A stretch of DNA of 7,999 bases from Bacteroidota bacterium (GTDB lineage: Bacteria > Bacteroidota > Bacteroidia > Bacteroidales > JAADJA01), in the NCBI GenBank assembly GCA_024278155.1, contig JAJRTT010000382.1, forward strand, positions 1-7,999. Direction: 5' to 3'. The position numbers and the translations under genes are program-made. Below the pieces are notes generated by a model. The model worked only from the letters and a program-made list of their open reading frames with translations, had not been told where the DNA came from and made no database searches. Each line of letters opens with the position of its first letter. Within the stretch, counting starts at the first letter, position 1. Below, piece by piece: positions 1 to 6,365 of this stretch.

Positions 1-832
1 AATCTGCGATCAGGCTCATATCAAGGCTTTTAATCTGATGTGTGAGTGCCCCGACAGAAATATAATCCACTCCACTTTTTCCATATTCCCTGATTGTTTC
101 CAGTGTAATCCCTCCTGAAGCTTCTGTCTCATATTTCCTTTAGATTATGTTTATTGCCTTTTTGAGTTCCTCCGACGTGAAATTATCGAGCATGATACGG
201 TGAACCCCTCCATGCTTCATCACCTTTTCCAGTTCCTTAAAATCCCTGACTTCGATTTCTATTTTCAGGTCTTTGTTTTTCTCTTTCAGATAATCTTTTA
301 CAAGATCAACGGCACGTTCGATTCCCCCCGCAAAATCAATGTGGTTGTCCTTGATCATGATCATATCGTACAATCCCATACGGTGGTTATGGCCGCCGCC
401 CATTTTCACCGAATATTTTTCAATCTCACGCAGAAGGGGCGTGGTTTTGCGCGTATCAAGGACTTTGGTGTCAAGGCCATCAAGTTGATCAACGACTTTT
501 TGCGTAAAGGTGGCAATGCCGCTCATGCGCTGCATGAAATTCAGGGCAAGTCTTTCTGCGGTCAGGATGGAATGTTGTTTTCCTTCAATAGTGAGAATAA
601 CATCCCCTTTAATTATGGGTGTCCCGTCTTCTTTCAGGATATTTAGTTTTGTTTCGGGATCTACCTTTTTGAAAACTTTTTCGGCGACCTTGCACCCGGC
701 AACAATCCCGTCTTCTTTTGCAATCAATCTTGCCTTCCCCAGGGTATTTCCCGGAATGGTTGACAATGACGTATGGTCCCCGTCCCCAATATCTTCTTCG
801 AGTGCTTTTTCAATTATTTCGTCTATGGTCAT
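1..832 (-). pseudogene. nadC: nadC, quinolinate phosphoribosyltransferase (carboxylating), interrupted by an in-frame UAA; last residues lie outside the window
   Basis: NadC converts quinolinate and PRPP to nicotinate mononucleotide, CO2 and pyrophosphate in de novo NAD synthesis (cytoplasmic, type II phosphoribosyltransferase fold). Visible family motifs, numbered from the ATG at 830-832: EEDIGDGDHTS near residues 11-21, DTRKTTP at 126-132, GGGHNHRMG at 145-153, KDNHI at 161-165 and MLDNF at 214-218. Codon 231 is TAA (140-142). The same frame then continues without any gap through RKYETEASGGI (232-242) and SVGALTH (259-265), the conserved C-terminal phosphate-binding segments, to D277 at the window edge. 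The family is usually about 280 residues, so almost the whole gene is present. The stop sits at a variable position just before the conserved KYETEASGG segment, so one base change explains it. It is either a real nonsense mutation or a base error. A TTG at 839-841 is an alternative upstream start; I prefer the ATG. The truncated 230-residue product would lack the C-terminal motifs and probably be inactive. Confidence 0.9.
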
Positions 833-962
833 TTGGATCAATGTTTTCTTAAATATACTATAAATTACACATTAAAAGCAAGCTGATTATAAATCATATC
901 TGGTTGATGTCCGTAATCCGATGATGGTTTCGCAAAATCGAGGGATTTTCATTTGTCTGTTT

Positions 963-996
963 TCCGACATCCGTCATCCGACATCCGTCATCCGAC
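963..996. repeat. Tandem heptamer repeat TCCG(A/T)CA, 4.9 copies
   Basis: Units read TCCGACA, TCCGTCA, TCCGACA, TCCGTCA, TCCGAC, so the array alternates A and T at the fifth base and has a 14-bp higher-order period. It ends four bases beyond the stop codon of the minus-strand DUF4783 gene. Two degenerate units, TCCGTAA and TCCGATG, lie upstream at 910-923. A short plus-strand open frame across the array (from 953) encodes repeated RHP/DIRHP-like peptide and is an artefact of the repeat. Its function is unknown; it may be a simple-sequence tract prone to slippage. Confidence 0.85.
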
Positions 997-1000
997 TTTC

Positions 1001-1429
1001 TTACTCCTCCTCCAACTGCAACTGGTGAATCAACAACTTCCCCCCTTTGTTTTTCATCAGGATATAAAGCCTGAGTTCTTTTTCCCCCGATTTATAAGTG
1101 CCGATCATATATTTGCAGCCATCATTGGAGGAACCCTCATGATTCAGGACAAACGAGCTCACTTTGAATTTCTTGAAAAAGTCATGCATGATAACAACCG
1201 ACTGTGTTTTGCTGTAAGTCCCATCCGTCCCCGGGATTTCAAGGTCGATGGTTGAATTAAAATAAGCGGCAAGTTTGTTTTCGTCGGCTTGTTTTAAGGC
1301 TTTGGTGATTTCTGACATTGTGTTGGCGCCTTCGTTTTGGGCAAATGACCTTATCTGGAAAACCACAAGCAACAAAGCTGTCAACATTATTGTTCTTGCA
1401 ATTGTTGGTCTGATTATCTTATAATCCAT
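1001..1429 (-). CDS. DUF4783 family exported protein
   Basis: A 142-residue protein of a Bacteroidota family of unknown function. Residues about 1-31 form a signal peptide: a basic start (MDYKIIRPTIAR), a hydrophobic core (TIMLTALLLVVFQI) and cleavage near SFAQ|N. The mature part matches the DUF4783 pattern: an ITKALKQADENKLAAYFN helix, a strand with YSKTQ, HDFFKKF, NHEGSSNDG, IGTY and a C-terminal KLLIHQLQLEE. The fold is probably a small NTF2-like alpha+beta domain (inference). The frame stays open upstream to 1531, and that extension also resembles a signal peptide. I chose the ATG at 1427-1429 because a -7-like box sits at 1450-1457, inside the extension, and because the shorter form has its own complete signal peptide. 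It lies next to nadC in the same orientation, a neighbourhood I recall as common in this phylum; the 168-bp gap argues against tight coupling. Confidence 0.82.
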   Translation of the reverse strand: MDYKIIRPTIARTIMLTALLLVVFQIRSFAQNEGANTMSEITKALKQADENKLAAYFNSTIDLEIPGTDGTYSKTQSVVIMHDFFKKFKVSSFVLNHEGSSNDGCKYMIGTYKSGEKELRLYILMKNKGGKLLIHQLQLEEE

Positions 1430-1449
1430 GATTGTTTTTTTCGTTTGAG

Positions 1450-1457
1450 CAAAAGTA
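1450..1457 (-). promoter_or_regulatory. Candidate -7 box (TACTTTTG) for the DUF4783 gene
   Basis: Read on the minus strand this is TACTTTTG, an exact match to the Bacteroidota -7 consensus TAnnTTTG. It would start transcription about 10-15 bases upstream of the ATG at 1429. The nearest TTTG upstream (1487-1484) is 26 bases away, longer than the usual spacer, so the -33 element is unconvincing. Confidence 0.4.
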
Positions 1458-1510
1458 ATACATTTTGAACTGAGAAATAAAACCAAAATCATTTTAAGCA
1501 ATATTCTGAT

Positions 1511-1518
1511 TACTTTTG
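1511..1518 (+). promoter_or_regulatory. Candidate -7 box (TACTTTTG) for the SDR gene
   Basis: TACTTTTG is an exact match to the TAnnTTTG consensus, 60 bases before the ATG at 1579, implying a 5' leader of roughly 50 bases. No clear TTTG lies at the expected -33 distance. It is the mirror copy of the box at 1450-1457, consistent with divergent transcription from this spacer. Confidence 0.4.
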
Positions 1519-1578
1519 CCAACTTTATCAAGCATGGATTGTTTATACATTATTGAAAACAATAATTGGTTTTTTTAG

Positions 1579-2280
1579 ATGAATGTAATTGTTACAGGAG
1601 CAAGTAGGGGGATTGGCCGGGAAATAGTCAAAGGCTTTGCCCGGGACGGTAATCATCGGATAATTGCCATATCGCGAAACAGTCAAAAATTGGAAACCTT
1701 AAAATCGGAAGGCGAAAAGCTGAACCCCGGTTCTGAGGTAATTCCGTTTTCTGCTGATATCACCGCAAGGGGTTTTACTGATAGATTTTTGCCTGTTATT
1801 GAAAACCTTGGCCCTGTTGATGTCCTTGTAAACAATGCCGGAGGGCTTATCAATAAGCCTTTTAGGGAGTTGACTGAAGAAGACTTCGGCTTTTTGTTCG
1901 ATATCAACGTGAAAAGTGTTTTTAGGTTTACCCGGCTTTTGTACCCCCGGTTTTCGAAAAGCGCACACATTATCAATATGGGAAGTATGGGCGGTTACCA
2001 GGGAAGTTCAAAATTCCCGGGTTTGTCGTTGTACAGTGCAAGCAAGGGAGCTGTGGCCATCCTGACCGAAGCCATGGCCGAAGAATTTAAGGAGGATGGG
2101 ATAACAGTTAATTGTTTGGCTGTCGGGGCCGTTCAGACTGAAATGTTGGAAAACGCATTTCCCGGGTACAAAGCACCTTTGTCGCCCGAAGAAATGGCTT
2201 CGTTTATCGTGGAATTTGCCATAAACGGGAAAAAATATTTTAATGGGAAAATATTGCCCGTTTCGGTTTCGACGCCATGA
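1579..2280 (+). CDS. Short-chain dehydrogenase/reductase (SDR) family oxidoreductase
   Basis: A 233-residue classical SDR, a cytoplasmic NAD(P)(H)-dependent oxidoreductase with a single Rossmann domain. The dinucleotide-binding motif TGASRGIG is at residues 6-13, NNAG at 85-88, the structural Asn in FDIN at 110, the catalytic Ser at 136 (INMGS), and Tyr152/Lys156 in YSASK. All four tetrad positions are therefore present. Arg33 after the second strand (ISRNSQ) suggests preference for NADP(H) (inference). The usual PG motif after the sixth strand is replaced by VGAVQTEM, and the C-terminal tail is short. The substrate cannot be deduced; FabG-like annotations would be over-precise. It starts at ATG 1579 with no clear Shine-Dalgarno, ends in TGA, and precedes rseC by 81 bases. 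Confidence 0.92.
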   Translation: MNVIVTGASRGIGREIVKGFARDGNHRIIAISRNSQKLETLKSEGEKLNPGSEVIPFSADITARGFTDRFLPVIENLGPVDVLVNNAGGLINKPFRELTEEDFGFLFDINVKSVFRFTRLLYPRFSKSAHIINMGSMGGYQGSSKFPGLSLYSASKGAVAILTEAMAEEFKEDGITVNCLAVGAVQTEMLENAFPGYKAPLSPEEMASFIVEFAINGKKYFNGKILPVSVSTP

Positions 2281-2361
2281 ACCTAAAATTCCAATAAAAC
2301 AAACAACGAATTTCAAATAGGTTCCAATGGGTATTTTTATATTGGAAGAATTAAGAAAAAG

Positions 2362-2802
2362 ATGAGTGAATATTTGCAACAAACAGATTGTGCAACCGAT
2401 TCGATAAAACACAATGGTGTGATACGCACTATGGACAAGGACAAATACTATGTTTCCATTGTGGCCCAATCGGCTTGTGCTTCATGCTCGGTAAAAGGGG
2501 CGTGCAATGTTACCGAGATAAAAGAAGAAACCGTGGAGGTTGTCAAGGGGAAGAAAGATTCTTATAAAATAGGTGACCGTGTTGAAATCCTTATGGAAAA
2601 ATCACTTGGCACAAAGGCGGTTTTCCTTGGGTATATTTTACCTTTTATCGTTTTGTTCATAACCCTTATTGTTGGTTTGAACGTTTTCGATGATGAGGGA
2701 ATTGCCGGATTGTCGGCCCTTGGGATCCTCGTGCCCTATTATTTCGCCCTCTACTATTTGCGTGGCCGGTTGAGCAATACTTTTATTTTCAGGATCAGGT
2801 AA
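2362..2802 (+). CDS. rseC: RseC/SoxR-reducing-system family membrane protein
   Basis: A 146-residue protein matching the RseC/MucC family. In enterobacteria RseC works with the Rsx (Rnf-like) complex to reduce SoxR and also affects sigma-E signalling. A soluble N-terminal half carries the family cysteine motif CASCSVKGAC (Cys39, 42, 48; C-x2-C-x5-C), probably a metal or redox site. Two membrane helices follow at about 84-106 and 112-134, and the tail is short and basic (RGRLSNTFIFRIR). An extra Cys10 lies near the start. ATG at 2362 follows a purine-rich AAGAAAAAG. In many Bacteroidota a gene of this family directly precedes rnfB; here rnfB begins 3.6 kb downstream. SoxR itself is not seen in this window, so the partner could simply be Rnf. 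Confidence 0.87.
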   Translation: MSEYLQQTDCATDSIKHNGVIRTMDKDKYYVSIVAQSACASCSVKGACNVTEIKEETVEVVKGKKDSYKIGDRVEILMEKSLGTKAVFLGYILPFIVLFITLIVGLNVFDDEGIAGLSALGILVPYYFALYYLRGRLSNTFIFRIR

Positions 2803-3006
2803 AAGTTGCTTTTTGCCCCCTTTTCCCAACAGCCCGATGTAAAAAAAGAAGCATATTATATAGGGAAGACAGAACTTCTTTGTAAGTTTTTTTGTCCTAC
2901 CGTCAACAATTCTGTTAAATTTTTGTTAAAAATAGCTAAAGCTTTGTAAGCTTTGTATTTATTTTGTCTTACACACATTAAATTATTTATAAATAAACTT
3001 AAACAC

Positions 3007-5355
3007 ATGAAAAAGATTTTATTCTCGGCAGTCCTATTTGTTTTTGGATTTGCGTTCTTGACCCAGGCCCAGGAAATCAAGGCCCCAACCAAAGTAGTGA
3101 AAGCTGCTTTTTTTGATAAAACACCTCCATTGCGCGATATGGAGCTTATTGATCCAGCTACGGTAAAAGATACATGGAAAGATGGGGTAGTGAAAAACGA
3201 ATCCATTGATATGAAAAAGTTCAGTAGCACGGAACCTACCGATCCCAATTCGGTTCAAAGTACTTTTGGCCCGATGCAAAGCAAAGGCCCTGTTGTAAGT
3301 ATTGATGGGGTTGGAAACGTAAATGGCGTATATCCTCCCGATACGGACGGGGATGTGGGCCCGAACCACTATTTTCAGATGATAAACCTCTCTTTTGCCA
3401 TTTATGATAAAGTGGGAAATAAACTATATGGCCCGGCAGCCAATTCAACTTTATGGAGTGGCTTTCCCGGTCCGTGGAACGGGCACAATGATGGCGACCC
3501 TATCGTACTTTACGATGAAATGGCCGATCGTTGGATGGCAAGCCAGTTTGCCGTTCAAACTTCCAATGGGAAAAGCTATCAAATGGTTGCCATTTCCGAA
3601 ACCGGCGATCCACTGGGTTCTTGGTACCGTTATGCTTTCGAGTTTAATTATTTCAACGACTACCCCAAAATGGGTATTTGGATGGATGGCTACTATGCAT
3701 CGTTCCATATGTTTGGTGGAAACGGTTTTATCGGAAGCGGGTTTGCTGCTTTTGAAAGGGATAAAATGCTGATTGGCGATCCCGATGCACAAATGATTTA
3801 TTTTGGCCAGTATTCAAGCAAGTTCGGTTTCCTTCCTTGCGACATTGACGGTGACCCACCGCCAGCAGGAACACCTGCCTATTTTGTTGGGATCAACAAT
3901 TGGTCGAACCACAATATGGAAATCTATAGGTTCACCACGGATTGGGACACACCTTCCAATTCAAGTTTTGTGGTCGAGAACATAATTTCGCCGATGGCTT
4001 TCAACTCCAATATAAACGGGGTTCCACAACCAGGTACAAGCACCAAGCTCGATGTACTTGAAAGTATGTTGATGTTCAGGTTGCCTTTTCGCCATTTTGA
4101 CGATTACGATGTGATGCTTGCGACCCATAGCGTAAAAGTGGGGACAAAAATAGGTGTCAGGTGGTATGAGCTGCGGAATGATGGTACAGGTTGGGTAATT
4201 TATCAGCAAGGAACTTATGCACCTGACAACAATAACCGTTGGATGGGGAGCATTGCCATGTCGGCCAACGGCAACATTGCCATTGGCTATTCTGTTTCCA
4301 GTAGTTCGGTTTACCCTTCTATCCGGGTTGCAGGCCGTACACCGGATGCACCATTGGGGGAAATGAATATTGCGGAAGTTGAAATTGTTCCAGGGGGCAG
4401 TTCGCAATCCGGGATAAGCCGGTGGGGGGATTATGCCTGTATGTCGCCCGATCCCACAAATGATTCCACCTTTTGGTTTACCACGGAATATATGAAAAGT
4501 TCGGGCTGGGGAACACGTATAACTTCGTTTGACTTTGCGCCATTGCAAGCACCGGAGGCATGGGCCGGAGTGGATTCTTCTTCGTGTGTGAACAGCCTGT
4601 TCTTTACATCCGGATCAGCGTTGTACGCCAGTTCGGTATTGTGGGAAACTATGGGTGACGGTGTCTTTCAAAATGCAAATTCGTTGAGTGCAAAATACCT
4701 GCGCGGAAACGGGGACATAGCAAATGGTGAAGTAATACTTACACTTACCGCCTATGGTTATGAACCAGGCCAGGAGAGCATAGATGAAATGTTGTTGCAG
4801 ATTGTTCCTGAACCGGAAGCCAATGCGGGTGACGATATGAATATTGCCATTGATGAATCTGCTATCCTGAATGGGTCAGCGGAAAACTCCTCCTCGGTAA
4901 TGTGGTCAACGTCAGGCGATGGTGTTTTTGACGATGAAACTTTGTTAAATGCAACCTATACACCTGGCACAGCCGATATTGCTGCCGGAGAGGTCAACCT
5001 GACTTTGGAAGCAATGGAAATTGCGCCTTGTGAGGATTCCGATTCGGACGGGATGACACTTTCAATTGGTGCAATTACAGATATTAACCTGCAAAACGAA
5101 ACCGATGCTTCCGTTTCCATTGTCCCAAATCCTTCAAACGGAAAATTTGAATTTAAGGTAAGTGGACTTCAGGACGGGGTAGTCCAGGTGAATGTTGTGG
5201 ACTCCAAAGGTGAATCCGTTTATAGATCAGAATTGGGTTCAAGGTCAGGTTCGGTTTATCAAAGCATTGACCTATCGGCCTATCCAAAGGGGATTTACCT
5301 GCTAAAGGTTAAATCCGAAGGGTTTTATAAAGTCAGGAAAATCGTGATTCAGTAA
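3007..5355 (+). CDS. Large secreted protein with duplicated Ig/PKD-like repeat and T9SS C-terminal sorting domain
   Basis: A 782-residue protein predicted to be exported by Sec and then moved across the outer membrane by the type IX system. The signal peptide is at 1-21 (MKKILFSAVLFVFGFAFLTQA). Residues about 95-510 form a large module of unknown function, rich in aromatics and with Asp/Gly loops such as NGVYPPDTDGDVGPNH (106-121) and NDGDPIVLYDE; it looks like a beta-propeller-type extracellular fold (inference). Two homologous repeats of about 86 residues follow (516-600 and 603-688), sharing PEA-AG, SSV-W, GDGVF, DIA-GEV-LTL. The C-terminal sorting domain spans about 701-782, with IVPNPSNGKFEF, the GIYLLKV core and the basic KVRKIVIQ end, all typical type A features. 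I took the ATG at 3007 rather than the in-frame ATG at 2953 because the signal peptide begins there. No catalytic motif is recognised; adhesin, enzyme or cell-surface roles are all possible. Confidence 0.9.
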   Translation: MKKILFSAVLFVFGFAFLTQAQEIKAPTKVVKAAFFDKTPPLRDMELIDPATVKDTWKDGVVKNESIDMKKFSSTEPTDPNSVQSTFGPMQSKGPVVSIDGVGNVNGVYPPDTDGDVGPNHYFQMINLSFAIYDKVGNKLYGPAANSTLWSGFPGPWNGHNDGDPIVLYDEMADRWMASQFAVQTSNGKSYQMVAISETGDPLGSWYRYAFEFNYFNDYPKMGIWMDGYYASFHMFGGNGFIGSGFAAFERDKMLIGDPDAQMIYFGQYSSKFGFLPCDIDGDPPPAGTPAYFVGINNWSNHNMEIYRFTTDWDTPSNSSFVVENIISPMAFNSNINGVPQPGTSTKLDVLESMLMFRLPFRHFDDYDVMLATHSVKVGTKIGVRWYELRNDGTGWVIYQQGTYAPDNNNRWMGSIAMSANGNIAIGYSVSSSSVYPSIRVAGRTPDAPLGEMNIAEVEIVPGGSSQSGISRWGDYACMSPDPTNDSTFWFTTEYMKSSGWGTRITSFDFAPLQAPEAWAGVDSSSCVNSLFFTSGSALYASSVLWETMGDGVFQNANSLSAKYLRGNGDIANGEVILTLTAYGYEPGQESIDEMLLQIVPEPEANAGDDMNIAIDESAILNGSAENSSSVMWSTSGDGVFDDETLLNATYTPGTADIAAGEVNLTLEAMEIAPCEDSDSDGMTLSIGAITDINLQNETDASVSIVPNPSNGKFEFKVSGLQDGVVQVNVVDSKGESVYRSELGSRSGSVYQSIDLSAYPKGIYLLKVKSEGFYKVRKIVIQ

Positions 5356-5388
5356 GACCATACGATTTTAATTCTTATAAAGTCTAAT

Positions 5389-5421
5389 AAAAAAACCTGC
5401 CCATATCGGCAGGTTTTTTTT
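5389..5421. terminator. Bidirectional intrinsic terminator between convergent genes
   Basis: The stem CCTGCC (5396-5401) pairs with GGCAGG (5408-5413) around a 6-base loop. It is flanked by seven A on the left (5389-5395) and eight T on the right (5414-5421), so it works as a rho-independent terminator on both strands. It ends the T9SS protein gene on the plus strand and the DUF502 gene on the minus strand. The minus-strand stop codon (5420-5422) overlaps the T-tract. Confidence 0.92.
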
Positions 5422-6007
5422 ATTCAATGCTCGTAACACCCGCCGATACAACAAATTTCATGATTTCCGTAGAGGAAGCATCAATGGGCCTTACATATTC
5501 CGCCGAAATAATAACCAGGTTTCCTGACCATGCGTAGGAATGTGGCAGGTAAACAGCGACTTTTTCTTTCGGTATCCCAATAAAAGAAAGGTCTTTGTTG
5601 GTGATAAACCCAATTTTTTCGATATTCCCCCCTCTGTCCAATTGAACAAGTACAGGCTGCGTGAACCGTTTCTTTTGTCCAACAAAAGCAGAAAGCAGGT
5701 CTTTTACCGCCGTATATAAAATCTTGATCAATGGGGCCCGGGCCAGCACTTTGTCAAAATAAGTTATTATGGGATTGAAAACAATGGTAGTCCCAATAAA
5801 ACCGATAAGGGTAATAAGCGAAAGCAAAACGACCAGGCCAATCCCCCGGGCATGGATGCCAAAATATTCTTCGATCACGCCTTGCAATAACCCATCAATT
5901 GCGTTAAAGCTGACAACGATTGCCCAGATAGTAATTGCAACGGGAGCCAAAAAAAGAAGGCCTTTAAAGAAATAGCTAACCAAAAGTTTAAATACTTTTC
6001 CTTTCAT
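5420..6007 (-). CDS. DUF502 family integral membrane protein
   Basis: A 195-residue inner-membrane protein of the widespread DUF502 family, whose function is not established. A short basic N-terminus (MKGKVFK) precedes helix 1 (about 13-34, YFFKGLLFLAPVAITIW, the family's start signature) and helix 2 (about 56-76). The conserved amphipathic segment RAPLIKILYTAVKDL (90-104) follows, then a soluble beta-rich domain with VLVQLDRGG, KIGFITNK, VYLPHSYAWSGNLVIIS and the terminal EIMKFVVSAGV (181-191). The length fits the family (about 200 residues). It is transcribed toward the T9SS protein gene and stops inside their shared terminator. It has no co-directional neighbour in the window and appears monocistronic. 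Confidence 0.9.
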   Translation of the reverse strand: MKGKVFKLLVSYFFKGLLFLAPVAITIWAIVVSFNAIDGLLQGVIEEYFGIHARGIGLVVLLSLITLIGFIGTTIVFNPIITYFDKVLARAPLIKILYTAVKDLLSAFVGQKKRFTQPVLVQLDRGGNIEKIGFITNKDLSFIGIPKEKVAVYLPHSYAWSGNLVIISAEYVRPIDASSTEIMKFVVSAGVTSIE

Positions 6008-6027
6008 AATTTCATTGTGTTATTGAC

Positions 6028-6074
6028 GGTTCATAAAAATATAATTCAGCTAATTTAACTGAATTTCATGAACC
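6028..6074. repeat. Nested inverted repeat upstream of the DUF502 gene
   Basis: Outer arms GGTTCAT (6028-6034) and ATGAACC (6068-6074) enclose inner arms AATTCAG (6043-6049) and CTGAATT (6059-6065). Both pairs are perfect 7-mers. The element folds as a two-part stem with an asymmetric internal bulge (8 bases against 2) and a 9-base loop. It begins 20 bases upstream of the DUF502 start codon, so it lies in that gene's leader or promoter. There is no T-tract suggesting a terminator. It could be an operator or an mRNA leader structure. Confidence 0.7.
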
Positions 6075-6208
6075 TTGATAAATTTATACAATTATACTGC
6101 CTTTTACTTGGTGTCGTCGCCAACAACTAAAACTCTTTCCGACAGCTGCCCTTCATTGGTGTCCTCATATAAGACCGATCAAGAATCCCGTTTCGACCAT
6201 TAAATTTA

Positions 6209-6234
6209 GAATGATTCCAAACAATAAATCATTC
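6209..6234. repeat. 8-bp inverted repeat in the rnfB upstream spacer
   Basis: GAATGATT (6209-6216) and AATCATTC (6227-6234) are perfect reverse complements separated by 10 bases. They are AT-rich and not followed by a T-run. The role is unknown. Confidence 0.55.
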
Positions 6235-6304
6235 AATGGAAAATCAGTAAGTTATGCTTGATCTTGCCATTTGGCCAATTTTTAATTTATTGTTTTACAG
6301 AAAA

Positions 6305-6316
6305 CTACATATGTAG
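6305..6316. promoter_or_regulatory. Perfect 12-bp palindrome CTACATATGTAG, possible operator
   Basis: The dodecamer is its own reverse complement. It lies 20 bases upstream of the candidate -33 element facing rnfB, centred roughly 60 bases before the predicted transcription start, where activator sites are often found. The binding protein is unknown, and the operator role is inferred from symmetry and position only. Confidence 0.4.
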
Positions 6317-6335
6317 AAAATTAGTTATAAAAGCC

Positions 6336-6365
6336 TTCGTTCTTTACTAATTGTTTTTACATTTG
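6336..6365 (+). promoter_or_regulatory. Candidate Bacteroidota promoter for the rnf operon
   Basis: The -7 box TACATTTG (6358-6365) matches TAnnTTTG exactly. A -33-like TTCG (6336-6339, one mismatch to TTTG) lies 18 bases upstream, an acceptable spacing. The predicted start near 6372 leaves a leader of about 50 bases before the rnfB GTG. Since rseC lies 3.6 kb away with a terminator in between, the rnf genes need their own promoter. Confidence 0.5.

Noticed and set aside
140..142. Reassignment of UAA to an amino acid in this organism
   Set aside because: Five other genes in the window end in TAA at the expected family C-terminus, so UAA is a normal stop here.
884..896. Palindrome TGATT-ATA-AATCA upstream of nadC as a possible NAD-regulator site
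   Set aside because: Five-base arms in AT-rich DNA are expected by chance, and I recognise no known regulator motif in it.
953..1255. A 100-codon plus-strand open frame starting in the heptamer repeat
   Set aside because: Its N-terminus is repeat-encoded and the rest is antisense to the DUF4783 gene.
2802..2817. AAAAG-TTG-CTTTT after rseC as a terminator
   Set aside because: The stem is only five weak pairs and no T-run follows the hairpin.
2941..2966. A promoter for the T9SS gene built from the repeated GCTTTGTA (2941-2948, 2950-2957) and TTATTTTG (2959-2966)
   Set aside because: The -7-like box has one mismatch and no TTTG lies at a suitable distance, so there is not enough to call a promoter although one must exist nearby.
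3961..4548. A 195-codon open frame on the minus strand opposite the T9SS protein gene
   Set aside because: It is antisense to a protein with a signal peptide, repeats and sorting domain; its own translation has no recognisable domain.
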